A stretch of 64,000 nucleotides of DNA from CAMLFJ01 sp035524955 (GCA_035524955.1 DATLFG010000074.1:53872-117871); one strand, 5' to 3'; numbered from the stretch's first letter, positions 50,118-59,096 are shown. The notes: generated by a model not told the origin, from the sequence alone. A program made the numbers and translations.

Positions 50118-50840
50118 CTAGCCGGTCTCGAGCGCGAGCTCGAACGTGGCCGTGTAGCCGGGCGCGGCGGGGGTCACCGCGAGCGTGAGCTGGGCGCCCC
50201 CGTTGCGATAGATCCCGTCCCGCGCGTTGGCCAGGCGTTGCCCTCCCCGGCCCGCGTACGGCGGCTGGGCGTAGACCTGGTCGCTGAGCGCGTCGTCGAA
50301 GAAGAGCTGCGAGGTGAAGTCGTGCACCCGGCCGCCGCCCGCCGCCGACCGGATCTTGAAGTGGATGTGCACGGCCCGGCCGCGGTATGCGCCCGGGTAG
50401 ATCGTGGTGAAGCGGACGAGGCCGTCGCCGTCGGTCGTCTGGTAGCCGCGCAGGAACTTCCGGCCGACGGTGGACCCGGCCGGGTCTCGGACGTCGGAGT
50501 ACACGCCCTGCGCGTCGCAGTGCCAGAGATCCACGGTGGCGCCGGGCAGCGGCGCGCAGGCGCCGCGCGTGAGGCGCGAGACGCGCAGCGCCAGCCCCAG
50601 CGGCGCGCCGGGCCGCACGCTGCCGTCCGCCGAATCGGAGCGGATGTCCGAGCGGTGGAGCGTGCCGTCCACGAAGTACGGGCCCTCGGTCAGGGCGGGC
50701 CGCACCACGCATGCGGGCGTCCCGGCCGGCTGGGCCCCGCCGCGGCCCGCGCTCAGCGCGGTGAGCCCGGCCGCGCCCAGCAGGGCGAGCGCCTCGCGCC
50801 GCGTCACCACCGATCCGATCGGCCGGTCGTCGTCGGTCAT
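50118..50840 (-). CDS. Intradiol ring-cleavage dioxygenase-family protein, exported
   Basis: The 240-residue protein has a Tat-like leader (TRREALALLGAAGLTAL). The intradiol dioxygenase core is PGATVDLWHCDAQGVYSDV (first Tyr ligand) and GYQTTDGDGLVRFTTIYPGAYRGRAVHIHFKI, split across the strand, with the second Tyr and two His iron ligands. Exported single-domain members have unclear substrates, unlike cytoplasmic catechol dioxygenases. The ATG at 50840 has a GAGGATGCG site. All four iron ligands appear present. Confidence 0.85.
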   Translation of the reverse strand: MTDDDRPIGSVVTRREALALLGAAGLTALSAGRGGAQPAGTPACVVRPALTEGPYFVDGTLHRSDIRSDSADGSVRPGAPLGLALRVSRLTRGACAPLPGATVDLWHCDAQGVYSDVRDPAGSTVGRKFLRGYQTTDGDGLVRFTTIYPGAYRGRAVHIHFKIRSAAGGGRVHDFTSQLFFDDALSDQVYAQPPYAGRGGQRLANARDGIYRNGGAQLTLAVTPAAPGYTATFELALETG

Positions 50841-50850
50841 CGCATCCTCC

Positions 50851-51011
50851 TCACAGGCTCGCGAACGTCACCTGGTACTGGACCGTGCCCGAGGCGCCCC
50901 GCAGCGCGCCGGGCCGCAGCTCCAGCCCCATGAACGCCTCGGCCGGTCCATCGTACTCACAGCCGAGGCCCCGGTGCACGCCCGCCCGGTCTCCCGGCTC
51001 CTCCGGCCGGA
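50851..51011 (-). other. Possible C-terminal gene fragment
   Basis: Between the dioxygenase start and the methyltransferase stop, one minus frame reads protein-like sequence ending CEYDGPAEAFMGLELRPG, then LRGASGTVQYQVTFASL and a stop at 50851. It has no start of its own other than an internal GTG. It may be the end of a lost gene. No family is recognised. Confidence 0.25.
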
Positions 51012-51962
51012 TCAGCGGAAGAGCGGGACGCACGCGGTCGCGATCTGCTCGACGTGCCGGTGATCCGTGCCGCAGCAGCCGCCCAGCACGTTCAGGCGCT
51101 GCAGCCGCCGCTTCAGCTCGGCGTACTCCCGGCCCAGCTCCGCCGGATCGCCGATGTCGAGCGTCGTGGCCTCGTTCAGCTCGGCGTGGCTCTGGCGCGA
51201 GGCGTTCGCGCGCAAGCCCCGCACCCGCTGCGTCCACGGCTGCTTCTCGTCCAGCACGCGCTCGAAATGGCTCGGATGCGCGCAGTTGATCATGTAGTAG
51301 GCCGGGTAGGCCGCGGTCGCCGTGTCCACCCGCTCGATCGCGGCCTGCAGCGTGTCGCCGGTGGGCAGGCGGCCGTCGGTCTCGACCGTGAAGGAGATCA
51401 CCGCCGGCATGCCCACGCGGCGCGCTGCCCGGGCGATCCCGATCGCCTCCTCGACGTAGTTCATGGTGATCGCGGTCACCAGGTCGGCCGCCGAGTCGGC
51501 AAAGATCCGGACCTGCTCGGAATGATACGCCTCGGCGGCCTCGGCCGACATCACGCCGGTGGGGTTGTAGCCGTCCCCGCGCGGGCCGACGCAGCCGCTG
51601 ATCACCGTCCGCGTCCTGGCCGTCTGGAACTCGGCGCGGATCCCCTCGAGCTGGCGGATGGCAGCGCGGTTGAGATCCGCCAGCTCCCGGGACGAGTGGC
51701 CGAGGCGCTCGGCCCAGTCTCGGCTGGCCCGCCAGGTGGCGGATTCGAGGATGACCCCCACCCCGAAGCGCCGCGCCAGCCCGGCGTAGGCGCGAAAGTA
51801 CTTCTGGAGCGCGGCCTCGCCCTCCGTGCGGCTCAGCAGCGCGTAGGCCGCGAAGTCGGGCAGCTCGAGCCCGTCGTGGAAGATCAGGGTCGTCTCGATC
51901 CCGCCGTCGGTGAGGAAGAGATCTCCGCCGAGCTGCGGCAGGGCGCTGCGGTACTGGGCCAT
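51012..51962 (-). CDS. Homocysteine S-methyltransferase-family protein
   Basis: The 316-residue TIM-barrel protein has LTDGGIETTLIFHDG at the N-terminus and a zinc site made of a Cys in YMINCAHPSHF plus the CC pair in LGGCCGTDHRHV. These are the three zinc cysteines of Hcy S-methyltransferases such as MmuM and BhmT. The methyl donor could be S-methylmethionine, betaine or another S/N-methyl compound. The ATG at 51962 is preceded by GAGGTAGG. No methionine-cycle gene is nearby. Confidence 0.88.
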   Translation of the reverse strand: MAQYRSALPQLGGDLFLTDGGIETTLIFHDGLELPDFAAYALLSRTEGEAALQKYFRAYAGLARRFGVGVILESATWRASRDWAERLGHSSRELADLNRAAIRQLEGIRAEFQTARTRTVISGCVGPRGDGYNPTGVMSAEAAEAYHSEQVRIFADSAADLVTAITMNYVEEAIGIARAARRVGMPAVISFTVETDGRLPTGDTLQAAIERVDTATAAYPAYYMINCAHPSHFERVLDEKQPWTQRVRGLRANASRQSHAELNEATTLDIGDPAELGREYAELKRRLQRLNVLGGCCGTDHRHVEQIATACVPLFR

Positions 51963-52069
51963 GTCCTACCTCCCCGCTTCGGGTGAACGCTCCGAGGATA
52001 CGATGAACGGGGCGGCACGCGCACGCGCCGCAGGAACCCGCCGGCGTCACGAGGGCCGGCGGTAGCCGG

Positions 52070-53068
52070 CTAGGCCCCGAGGCGCGGCCGGATTACGCGC
52101 GCGAAGGCGTCCACTTCCGCCGCCGGCATCTCGTAGCCGCCGGCGAGGTCGTGGGCCGGGAACAGGAATACCTCCTCGACCCCCGCCTCCTCCCGCGCCC
52201 GCAGGAGGCGCTCGGCGCAGCGCTCGGCCGGGCCGAAGAGCCCGAAGGCATCGGCGATCCGCCGCGCGTGGTCCTCCGGAATCGCGGCGGGGTCGAAGGG
52301 CTCCTCGAGCTCGAACCCGGCCTCGGTCAGCCAGCGCAGGTTCGAGGCGCTCGGGTAGGCCAGGAACGGCTGGCCGGGCGCGAACCAGCTTCGCGCCCAC
52401 CGGGCGCCCACCGCGGGGTCCGTGTCGAGCCCGAGGGTGGCCACGAAGACCACGGGAAACCCGTCATCCAGCGAGCGGCCGGCCCGCCGGGCGCCTTCCT
52501 CCAGGTGGCGGCGCGCCACGCGGATCGCCGCCGGATCGAGCCCGACCATGAGAAACACCCCGTCGGCGGCCTCGCCGGCGAGCTCGATCATGCGCGGGCC
52601 GGCGGCCAGCAGGTAGACGGGCGTGGGTGGGGCGCTCCGGTTCCGGAGGCGGGTCGGGGTCGGCCCGAACGCCACCGCCTCGCCGGCCAGCAGCCGGCGC
52701 AGCTCGCCCAGGGCCTCGCGCATGATCGCCACCGAGGCGCGCGGCTTCCCGATGCTCCGCGTCGAGATGAATCCCGGGGCCACCGTGAGGAGGGCGCGCC
52801 CCGGGGCAATCTCCTCCAGGCTGTGGGCGAGCGAGGCGAGGACCAGCGGATGCCGGACGACGGGGCTCGAGGTGGCCGGGAAGAGGCGCAGCCGCCGCGT
52901 TGCCTGGGCCGCGAGCGCCAGCGCCAGGTAGACGTCCCGGCCGCTCGAGGGATGATCGTGGACGCCGACGCCGTCGAAGCCGGCGTCCTCGCAGCGGGCG
53001 ATGAACGCGGCCAGCTCCGGCAGGGGCCGGCCCACCGGGACCCGGAGGTGGACGCGCAGGCGGGTCAC
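52070..53068 (-). CDS. LLM-class (luciferase-like, F420/FMN) oxidoreductase
   Basis: The 332-residue TIM-barrel flavin enzyme has CEDAGFDGVGVHDHPSSGRD, LFPATSSPVVRHPLVLASLAH and LLAAGPRMIELAGEAADGVFL. These fit F420-dependent methylene-H4MPT reductase-like proteins and other bacterial LLM enzymes. The GTG at 53068 follows GGGAGGGG at a good distance; an in-frame GTG 18 bases upstream is less well placed. Cofactor and substrate are unknown. Neighbours are single-gene units on the same strand. Confidence 0.85.
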   Translation of the reverse strand: MTRLRVHLRVPVGRPLPELAAFIARCEDAGFDGVGVHDHPSSGRDVYLALALAAQATRRLRLFPATSSPVVRHPLVLASLAHSLEEIAPGRALLTVAPGFISTRSIGKPRASVAIMREALGELRRLLAGEAVAFGPTPTRLRNRSAPPTPVYLLAAGPRMIELAGEAADGVFLMVGLDPAAIRVARRHLEEGARRAGRSLDDGFPVVFVATLGLDTDPAVGARWARSWFAPGQPFLAYPSASNLRWLTEAGFELEEPFDPAAIPEDHARRIADAFGLFGPAERCAERLLRAREEAGVEEVFLFPAHDLAGGYEMPAAEVDAFARVIRPRLGA

Positions 53069-53165
53069 CTCACGACCCCTCCCCACGTCCGTGCGCGCCG
53101 ATCAAGAACAGTGACCTGCTCACCGACCTGCGACGTCGCGCGCAGCTTGATGCGCCGGTGCGTCG

Positions 53166-54029
53166 TCATGACCCGAGATGCTGCCGGAGGAACCCGATCA
53201 CGTGTGTCTCGTAGCCGGCCGGATCGTACGCGAGCAGATCCTGATGGCGGGCACCGTCGACGATCCACAGGCGCTTGGGCTCGGCGGCGGCGCGAAACAG
53301 CGCCTCGGAGTCGGCCGCGGTCGTGTGCCGGTCTCGCGATCCCGCCACCACGAGGACCGGCGCGCCGAGCCGGCCGATGGAGCGGATGGGCTCGAGCTCC
53401 GCAGGGGAGATGCCGAGGCGCGGCTTCAGCTGGACCAGCAGGAGCGGCGTCAGGAGCGGCGCGAGACCGCCCAGCCGGATCCGGATGCGGTTCTCGATGG
53501 CCCGCACGAGCCGCGGGTACACCGCCTCGAGCACCACCGCGTCGAACCCCGCCGGGTTCGGGCCCAGCAGGATCGCCGCGCCGCCGAGCGAGCGTCCGAT
53601 GACGCCGACCGGCCGCCCGGGCACCTCCCGGCGGAGCCAGGCCAGCGCCGCACGGACGTCGGCGGACTCGCGCCAGCCGAACGTGATCGCCGGGCCGGGC
53701 GTCTCGCCGTGCGCCTGGAGATCCACGAGGACCACCGAGAACCCGTGCCGGACGAGCAGCCGGGCCCGGGACAGCATGGCCGAGCGATCGGCGCGGATCG
53801 GGTGGAGCAGCAGGACCGCCGGCGATTCCGGCCCTTGATCGAGCCACCACGCGGCGATCCGAGTCCCGGGCATCGTGAGGGCGCGCGCGGGAAAGTCGGC
53901 CGGCCGGGGCACGGCATGCTGGACGGGCCGGACGAGCTGCGCGCCGAGCCACCAGGACCCGAGCAGGCCCAGCACGACCGCGGTGGCCATCGCGAAGAGG
54001 AGCCGTCTCGTGAGCGCGCGCGTCGTCAT
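53166..54029 (-). CDS. Membrane-anchored alpha/beta hydrolase
   Basis: The 287-residue protein has an N-terminal membrane anchor (about residues 9-30). An alpha/beta-hydrolase domain follows with the nucleophile elbow VIGRSLGGAAI, acid region VVAGSRDRHT and histidine in DGARHQDLLAYD. The HG-type oxyanion start is LLLHPIRADRS. It resembles serine aminopeptidase-type hydrolases. Its gene starts 13 bases after the stop of the amidohydrolase lipoprotein. Substrate unknown. Confidence 0.85.
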   Translation of the reverse strand: MTTRALTRRLLFAMATAVVLGLLGSWWLGAQLVRPVQHAVPRPADFPARALTMPGTRIAAWWLDQGPESPAVLLLHPIRADRSAMLSRARLLVRHGFSVVLVDLQAHGETPGPAITFGWRESADVRAALAWLRREVPGRPVGVIGRSLGGAAILLGPNPAGFDAVVLEAVYPRLVRAIENRIRIRLGGLAPLLTPLLLVQLKPRLGISPAELEPIRSIGRLGAPVLVVAGSRDRHTTAADSEALFRAAAEPKRLWIVDGARHQDLLAYDPAGYETHVIGFLRQHLGS

Positions 54030-54042
54030 CTAGGAGGACACC

Positions 54043-55011
54043 TCACCGCCCGCCGTCGAGGAGGCGCAGCAGGTTCGTCCCGGCCACCCGCTCCCTGGCC
54101 GCCGGGCTCAGCTGCCGCAGGAAGTTCTGGACGCTCTCGAGCTTCATGACCTCGCGCTCCCGGGAGCGGTGGCTCGCGTCCGTCCCGATGATGAAGCGGT
54201 CGGGCTTGGCCTCGATCAGCGCGCGCCACTCCGGCCACAGCTCGCGCCCGTCCCGCAGGATGGTGTAGTCCGGCGACCGCGGGTGCCGTGGCCACGTGCG
54301 CGCGCTCAGCTCGTAGTGGAGATTCGGGTGGCGCTCCAGCATCCGCCGCGCGATGAACAGCGGCGTGTAGCCGCCGTGCGCCCAGATAACCGGGACGTCG
54401 GCGAACGTCTCCAGCAGCGCGCCCAGCTCCTTCAACCGGGTCACCTCGATGTGCACCATGACCGGCACGCGGTGCCGCCGGGCCAGGGTCATGATCCCGC
54501 GCATCATCGGGCCCATCGGGTCGTGGTCCGACTCGGGCAGGCCGGGCGATGGGAAGTGGACGGCCGAGATCTCCCCGATCCCTCTGAACGCGCCGGACGC
54601 CAGCAGATCGTCCAGCGTCCGCAGGAGGCTCCCGTCGTTCGCGTCCCACGCCGTCCGGTACGCCCGGCGCTCCGGCGAGATCGAGGCGAAGGCGATGAAG
54701 CGGTCGGGGTGGCGCCGGGCCGCGTCGGCGATCGACGCGTTGTCGCTGCTCCGGCCCCAGAAGATGACGGCCCGCTGCACCGCGTAGCGCCCCATCAGCT
54801 CGATCTGGAGCCGCTCGTCGTTCAGGTGGACGTGGGAATCCACGAAGGGCACCAGCTCGACCGGCCGGTCGCTCCGGGCCGCGCCCGAGAGGCCGCACCC
54901 CCAGGCGGCCACCGCCAGCGCCAGGAGCGCCGGCAGGCGCCCACGCCCGAGCGCGCCGATCAGGAACCGAAGTACCCGAACCAGGTGAAGTACCCGCCGA
55001 CCACGAAGCAC
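54043..55011 (-). CDS. Amidohydrolase-family lipoprotein (amidohydro_2-like)
   Basis: The domain begins LVPFVDSHVHLNDERL (metal motif HxH). It has GIGEISAVHFP, VMVHIEVTRLKELGALL, VIWAHGGYTP and the terminal Asp in FIIGTDASHRSRE. This marks the amidohydrolase-2/TatD-like superfamily. A signal with LALAVAAWGC suggests a lipoprotein. The start is uncertain: no good ATG exists, so I place it at GTG 55011, which overlaps the upstream membrane-protein gene by 52 bases. A later non-ATG start is possible. The N-terminal leader is long and Arg-rich. Confidence 0.75.
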   Translation of the reverse strand: MLRGRRVLHLVRVLRFLIGALGRGRLPALLALAVAAWGCGLSGAARSDRPVELVPFVDSHVHLNDERLQIELMGRYAVQRAVIFWGRSSDNASIADAARRHPDRFIAFASISPERRAYRTAWDANDGSLLRTLDDLLASGAFRGIGEISAVHFPSPGLPESDHDPMGPMMRGIMTLARRHRVPVMVHIEVTRLKELGALLETFADVPVIWAHGGYTPLFIARRMLERHPNLHYELSARTWPRHPRSPDYTILRDGRELWPEWRALIEAKPDRFIIGTDASHRSREREVMKLESVQNFLRQLSPAARERVAGTNLLRLLDGGR

Positions 55012-55352
55012 ACCACGAGCACGACGGCCAGGATCCCGGGTCGCTCCAGAACCTGGGCCTTCGAGGCCACCAGCCGGGGGCACAGGATCAACGCGGAGGC
55101 CTTGACGATGCCGCCCCAGGCGATCGCGTGGATGAGGAGGGCCGCGAGGCTGGAGGTATCGGAGTGAGCCACCGCGAGGGTGACGCACCCCATCAACAGC
55201 GCGATGGGAAAGAGCGAGAACGACACGGTGGCCACTTCCCGCTCCAGGCCGGCGAGCATGGCGACGAAGTGCTTCCGGTCGATCGCGATCGAGAACGCCC
55301 GCAGGAGCAAGACAGGGCCGATGACCTTGGCGATCAGCGCCGTGAGCTCCAT
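54960..55352 (-). CDS. Four-helix membrane protein, 130 aa
   Basis: The ATG at 55352 starts a 130-residue protein with four hydrophobic segments (about residues 4-22, 43-62, 68-90 and 104-124), ending YFTWFGYFGS. It has no signal peptide or known motif. Its 3' end overlaps the proposed start of the amidohydrolase lipoprotein, so the two are probably co-expressed. I do not recognise a family. Confidence 0.6.
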   Translation of the reverse strand: MELTALIAKVIGPVLLLRAFSIAIDRKHFVAMLAGLEREVATVSFSLFPIALLMGCVTLAVAHSDTSSLAALLIHAIAWGGIVKASALILCPRLVASKAQVLERPGILAVVLVVCFVVGGYFTWFGYFGS

Positions 55353-55433
55353 GCGCTCACCCCCCGGTCCGGGCGCACCGCGAACCGGTAGGCCCAGCCG
55401 ATCAGCCGGAGCTGCGATGGCGCGCGCACCAGC

Positions 55434-56408
55434 TCACTCGATCCGGCGATTCGCGAACAGCAGCGTCGCTTCCGGGAAGGTGATGCCGAGCGCCGCCGCC
55501 GTCCTCATGTTGATCACCAGCTCGAACTGGGTGGGTTGCTCGATCGGCAGCTCCGCGACCCTCGCCCCGCGCAACAGCTTGTCGGCGTAGGCGGCGAGCC
55601 GGACATAGGCGGCGCGCTGGTTCGCGCCATAGCTCATGAGTCCACCCGCGTCGGCATACTCGCTCCAGCCGAACATCGACGGGAGCCGCTCGGCGATGGC
55701 GAACTGCGCGATCCGGGCCCGCGCCCCGATGGTGGCGCCCTCCGGGAAGACCACCATGGCGTCGGCTCCGGCGTCGCGCACCGCGGAGAGCCCGCCGTCG
55801 AGTTGTCCCGCGCCCGTGAACGGCACGTAGCTCACGACGAGCCCGAGGGCCCGTGCCGCCTCCTCGGTGGCCCGGCGCTCGGAGCGCTCGCCCGGATGAT
55901 CCGTGTTCGACAGCACCGCCAGCCGGCGGAGCCGGGGCACGGCCTGCTTCAGGAGCTCGACCCGCTTTCCCGCGATCTCGAGGGAGAGGAACGTCAGTCC
56001 CGTGAAGTTGCCGCCGGGCCGGCCGAGGCTCGCCGCCAGCCCGATCTCGACGAGATCGCCGCTGATCGCGAACAGAACGGGAATGTCCCGAGCGCCCCTG
56101 ATCGCCCGGATCGCCGGGCCGCTCGACACGATGAAGGCGACCTTCGATTGCGTCAGCTCGGCCGCCGCTGTCCGGAGCGTGTCGAGATCGCGCGCGTAGC
56201 GAAGATCCAGGATCACGTTCCGACCTTCGACGTAGCCATGCCGGCGCAGGCCCTCCCGGAACCCCTCGACGAATGGGTCCGGCTGCGCCTCGGTGGAGAT
56301 CCACCCGATGCGGTGCGCGGGAGCACCCCGTTGTGCCTGGGCGCCCGCCGCGCAGGGCACGAGCGTCGCCGCCGTTCCGACCAGGAATGCACGTCTGTCG
56401 AGCTGCAT
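55434..56408 (-). CDS. ABC_sub_bind-type (TrpX-like) substrate-binding protein
   Basis: The 324-residue exported protein starts MQLDRRAFLVGTAATLVPCA (Tat-like leader). Features of the ABC_sub_bind family are RIGWISTEAQPDPFVEGFREGLRRHGYVEG, broken over two strands, and FVAISGDLVEIG-like LFAISGDLVEIGLAASLGRPGGN, then RRLAVLSNTDHPG and ALGITFPEATLLFANRRIE at the end. Such proteins work with TrpY/TrpZ-like permease and ATPase genes, which are absent here. Many relatives are orphan binding proteins in this type of genome. An in-frame GTG at 56441 is an alternative start. Confidence 0.85.
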   Translation of the reverse strand: MQLDRRAFLVGTAATLVPCAAGAQAQRGAPAHRIGWISTEAQPDPFVEGFREGLRRHGYVEGRNVILDLRYARDLDTLRTAAAELTQSKVAFIVSSGPAIRAIRGARDIPVLFAISGDLVEIGLAASLGRPGGNFTGLTFLSLEIAGKRVELLKQAVPRLRRLAVLSNTDHPGERSERRATEEAARALGLVVSYVPFTGAGQLDGGLSAVRDAGADAMVVFPEGATIGARARIAQFAIAERLPSMFGWSEYADAGGLMSYGANQRAAYVRLAAYADKLLRGARVAELPIEQPTQFELVINMRTAAALGITFPEATLLFANRRIE

Positions 56409-56448
56409 GGGAGGAGTATATGCCTGGATCCGCGGGCTCACCGCCGCT

Positions 56449-57351
56449 TCACGCGGCGGGCCCCGCGCCCGGCGCGGTATGGCGGGCCACCGCGGCGACG
56501 ATGACGTCCCAGTCGTCGCGGGCGAGCTCGTGCCCGGTGCCGTGCAGGGTCAGCAGTCGGGCCTGCGGCAGCGCATCCGCCAGCGCGATCCCGTGAGCGT
56601 AGGCCAGGACGGGATCCTCCGTCCCGTGGATGATCAACGCGGGCACCCGGATATCCCCGAGGCGGCCGTACCAGCGCTCGCCCCCGGTCAGCAGGGCGTG
56701 GTTCATCGGGGTCAGCGGGTTGGCCGTCCGGTCGAGGTCGGCGATCGCGATGGCCCGGATAGCGGCCGCGTCGAAGGCGTGTCCCGACCCGGCCAGCAGG
56801 CGCCACGCCCCGACCTGATACTCGAGGACCGCGGCGCGATCCGACCAGTCGAGCGATTCCGCCCGCCGGTGGTGCGCGAGAACCTCGGGCGCGATGCCGG
56901 GAATGCTCGGGTCGCGCGCGGCGAGGCGCTCCGAGGCGATCAGCGTGAGCGTCTCGACCCGGGACGGATACTTGAGCGCGATCAGCTGCGCGAGGACCCC
57001 GCCCAGCGACATCCCGACGAGATGCGCCCGCGCGATTCCGTGCGCGGCCAGGACCCCCACCGCATCGTCCGCCAGCTCCTCGAGCGTGTACGCGATCTCG
57101 CCGGGGGCGTAGCTGGTCGAGCGGCCGGTATCCCGGTGATCATAGCGGATGACGTACCGGCGCTGCTCCGCCAGCCGGCGGCAGAGCTCGTCCGGCCACC
57201 ACACGCCGGACGCCATCGCGCCCATGATGAGCAGGAGCGGAGGATCGGCGGGGCGCCCGAGGGCCTCGGCGTGGATGTCCACGCCGTTGGTCCTGACGTG
57301 ACGGGACGCAAACGCGGTATCCCGGCCGGCTCCATCTCGAGATCTCGTCAC
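56449..57351 (-). CDS. Alpha/beta hydrolase (haloperoxidase/esterase-like)
   Basis: The 300-residue hydrolase has LLLIMGAMASGVWWPDELC (oxyanion strand), RYDHRDTGRST and the nucleophile elbow LVGMSLGGVLAQ. The acid lies in IIHGTEDPVLAYAHG and the histidine in TLHGTGHELARDD. The layout fits esterases such as aclacinomycin methylesterase RdmC. The GTG at 57351 overlaps the stop of a fragment of another gene (GTGA); a start nearer VRTNGVDIHAEALG is possible. Confidence 0.83.
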   Translation of the reverse strand: MTRSRDGAGRDTAFASRHVRTNGVDIHAEALGRPADPPLLLIMGAMASGVWWPDELCRRLAEQRRYVIRYDHRDTGRSTSYAPGEIAYTLEELADDAVGVLAAHGIARAHLVGMSLGGVLAQLIALKYPSRVETLTLIASERLAARDPSIPGIAPEVLAHHRRAESLDWSDRAAVLEYQVGAWRLLAGSGHAFDAAAIRAIAIADLDRTANPLTPMNHALLTGGERWYGRLGDIRVPALIIHGTEDPVLAYAHGIALADALPQARLLTLHGTGHELARDDWDVIVAAVARHTAPGAGPAA

Positions 57352-57475
57352 TGGATCAGGCGATCGGCCCGGATCAGCAGCGACGGGGGCAGCGTCAGAT
57401 CCATGGAGCGAGGATACCTCACTGCCTTCCGCCGAGGAGGCGCAGGAGATTCGGGCTCACCGGGCGCATCGCGTT
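57348..57475 (-). pseudogene. C-terminal remnants of two genes
   Basis: Two short minus-strand reading segments end here. DLTLPPSLLIRADRLIQ-stop (57348-57401) matches the usual C-terminus of ABC_sub_bind proteins (ITxPPSLLLRADxVI). VSPNLLRLLGGRQ-stop (57419-57460) matches the end of amidohydrolases such as the one at 54 kb (GTNLLRLLDGGR). Neither has an upstream body in frame. They look like the ends of genes lost by deletion. Confidence 0.45.
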
Positions 57476-57948
57476 CCCTCGTCCGCGGCGCGGATGGTGG
57501 CGAGGTCCACCTCCCGCCAATCGCCTCCGGGCGCATCCCGGCCCGCCAGGCCGGCCCAGGCCGCCATGGCCGCCGGCGCTCCGGTGAATACCGCGAGGCG
57601 TGCCACTCCGGCGAGCGGCAGGGTTGCCGCCACCTCGATCGCCGCGGAGAGGGACGCGCGGGGCTTGAAGAGCAGCACCACGAAACACGGAGGCTCCGTG
57701 CGCGTTCGGTTGAACATCCCCTCGTGCCACCCGGCTCCGAGGGCCGGCGCCTGGATGCGAACGCGCTGCCCCACGAGGTCCTGGCCTCCCACTGCCGCGA
57801 CCGGGGTGAGCGCGTGGGTGATGAGGATCGCCACGACGGCGGCCGCGATGGAGGCGGGCCAGCGTCCGCGCAAGCGGCTCAGCCCGGCGCCCCGACCGAG
57901 GCGCCGATCCAGACCTGGTGGCAGAGGGTCGCCATCCGCGCTCCTCAC
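57457..57948 (-). CDS. Hypothetical protein with one membrane anchor, 163 aa
   Basis: The GTG at 57948 overlaps the VOC gene's TGA (GTGA). The product has a basic N-terminus, a membrane helix (about residues 30-50, SIAAAVVAILITHALTPVAA) and a soluble part. The soluble part includes GQRVRIQAPALGAGWHEGMF, FVVLLFKPRASLSAA and ARLAVFTGAPAAM. I do not recognise the family. Codon pattern and coupling support a real gene. Confidence 0.55.
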   Translation of the reverse strand: MRSADGDPLPPGLDRRLGRGAGLSRLRGRWPASIAAAVVAILITHALTPVAAVGGQDLVGQRVRIQAPALGAGWHEGMFNRTRTEPPCFVVLLFKPRASLSAAIEVAATLPLAGVARLAVFTGAPAAMAAWAGLAGRDAPGGDWREVDLATIRAADEGTRCAR

Positions 57949-58424
57949 GCGCGCGTCAGGCCCGCGATGTCGATCTTCTTCATCTGAAGCATCGCCCGCA
58001 TGGCGCGCTGCGATCTCTCGGGATCCGGGTCGCTGATCAGCTCGCCCAGCACGTTCGGCACGACCTGCCAGGACAGGCCGTACCGGTCCTTGAGCCAGCC
58101 GCACTGCTGCGCCGCTTCGTCCCCGCCCTCGGACAGCTTCTCCCAGTAGTAGTCCACTTCCTCCTGCGTCTCGCAGCCGACCTGGAGCGAGACGGCCTCG
58201 TTGAACTCGAACATCGGGCCTCCGTTGAGCGCGGTGAACGCCTGCCCATCGAGCTCGAACGCCACGACCATCACGGTGCCCGGCGCCTTGCCGTGGATCT
58301 CGCGTCCGGCGTCGCCGTAGCGGGACACGTTCACGACCCGGGAGTTCTTGAAGATCCCGGTATAGAAGGCCACCGCCTCCTCGGCCTGGTCATCGAACCA
58401 CAAGCACGGGGTGATCCTTTGCAT
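57945..58424 (-). CDS. VOC-fold PhnB-like protein
   Basis: The 159-residue protein starts MQRITPCLWFDDQAEEAVAF. GTVMVVAFELDGQAFTALNG, FNEAVSLQVGCETQEEVDYY and CGWLKDRYGLSWQVVP follow, matching the PhnB/3-demethylubiquinone methyltransferase-like VOC family (COG3865 type). These form dimers of unknown function and are not real methyltransferases. The ATG at 58424 follows AGGAGAGA. Confidence 0.88.
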   Translation of the reverse strand: MQRITPCLWFDDQAEEAVAFYTGIFKNSRVVNVSRYGDAGREIHGKAPGTVMVVAFELDGQAFTALNGGPMFEFNEAVSLQVGCETQEEVDYYWEKLSEGGDEAAQQCGWLKDRYGLSWQVVPNVLGELISDPDPERSQRAMRAMLQMKKIDIAGLTRA

Positions 58425-58447
58425 GGTGTCTCTCCTGGTTGGCTCGG

Positions 58448-58468
58448 CCACCGCTATGATCGCGGTGG
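58448..58468. other. 7-bp perfect hairpin between the cupin and VOC genes
   Basis: CCACCGC (58448-58454), a 7-base loop and GCGGTGG (58462-58468) lie between the cupin stop and the VOC start on the same strand. No T-tract follows. It may be a weak terminator or leader hairpin. Confidence 0.35.
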
Positions 58469-58477
58469 GGCTACCAG

Positions 58478-58957
58478 CTAGTCGCTTGCAGACACCCCGG
58501 ATCGACAGGGCGGAGCGCTCGGCGGCTCATCGGCCCCGGGGGGATTCCCGGGCGGATGCTCGGCGAACCACCGCGCGATGTCCGGCATGTGTGGCTCGAA
58601 CGGCCCCGGGATCGACAGGTTGAGCACGCCGGCCCGGACGCTTCCCCGGTTCTCGAAGTCGTGGATGACGCCGCCCGGCACCAGCACGAACGAGCCCCTG
58701 GCGGCGTGAGTCCATTCCTCACCCACGCGGACGCTCATGGTGCCCTCGATGACGTAGAAGACGTCGTCCTCGGGGTGGGAGTGGGCGCCGGGGCCCTGCG
58801 TGTGCGGCTCGAGCCACCACTCGGAGATCGAGTAACGAGCTCCGGTCTCCGGCCCGTCCGCCTTGAACACCGCGCCGATCCGGCCCATCGGGTAGGCCCG
58901 ACCCTCACCCGGGCCGAGGATCACGGCCTTCCGTGACGATGCGTCCGCTGCCGTCAT
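58478..58957 (-). CDS. Single-domain cupin protein
   Basis: The 159-residue cupin has the first motif GPGAHSHPEDDVFYVIEGTMSV, broken around the Glu, and the second motif GSFVLVPGGVIHDFEN. The metal ligands are His, His (or Glu) and His. It begins MTAADASSRKAVILGPGEGR. The fold supports many sugar-binding, storage and oxygenase functions, so none is assigned. The ATG at 58957 has CGGAGAGC upstream. Confidence 0.85.
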   Translation of the reverse strand: MTAADASSRKAVILGPGEGRAYPMGRIGAVFKADGPETGARYSISEWWLEPHTQGPGAHSHPEDDVFYVIEGTMSVRVGEEWTHAARGSFVLVPGGVIHDFENRGSVRAGVLNLSIPGPFEPHMPDIARWFAEHPPGNPPGADEPPSAPPCRSGVSASD

Positions 58958-59096
58958 GTCGCTCTCCGTGAGGGAACGAGGTCCATTTTTCGCACACGAC
59001 CAGCCTACCGCCGGGCGCAAGGAGGTGGCGACCCTCCCCGGACTGCTCGTGTGGCGCCCACGATGCGGTCTGCAACCGCCCGAGGGCCCGCTACTC

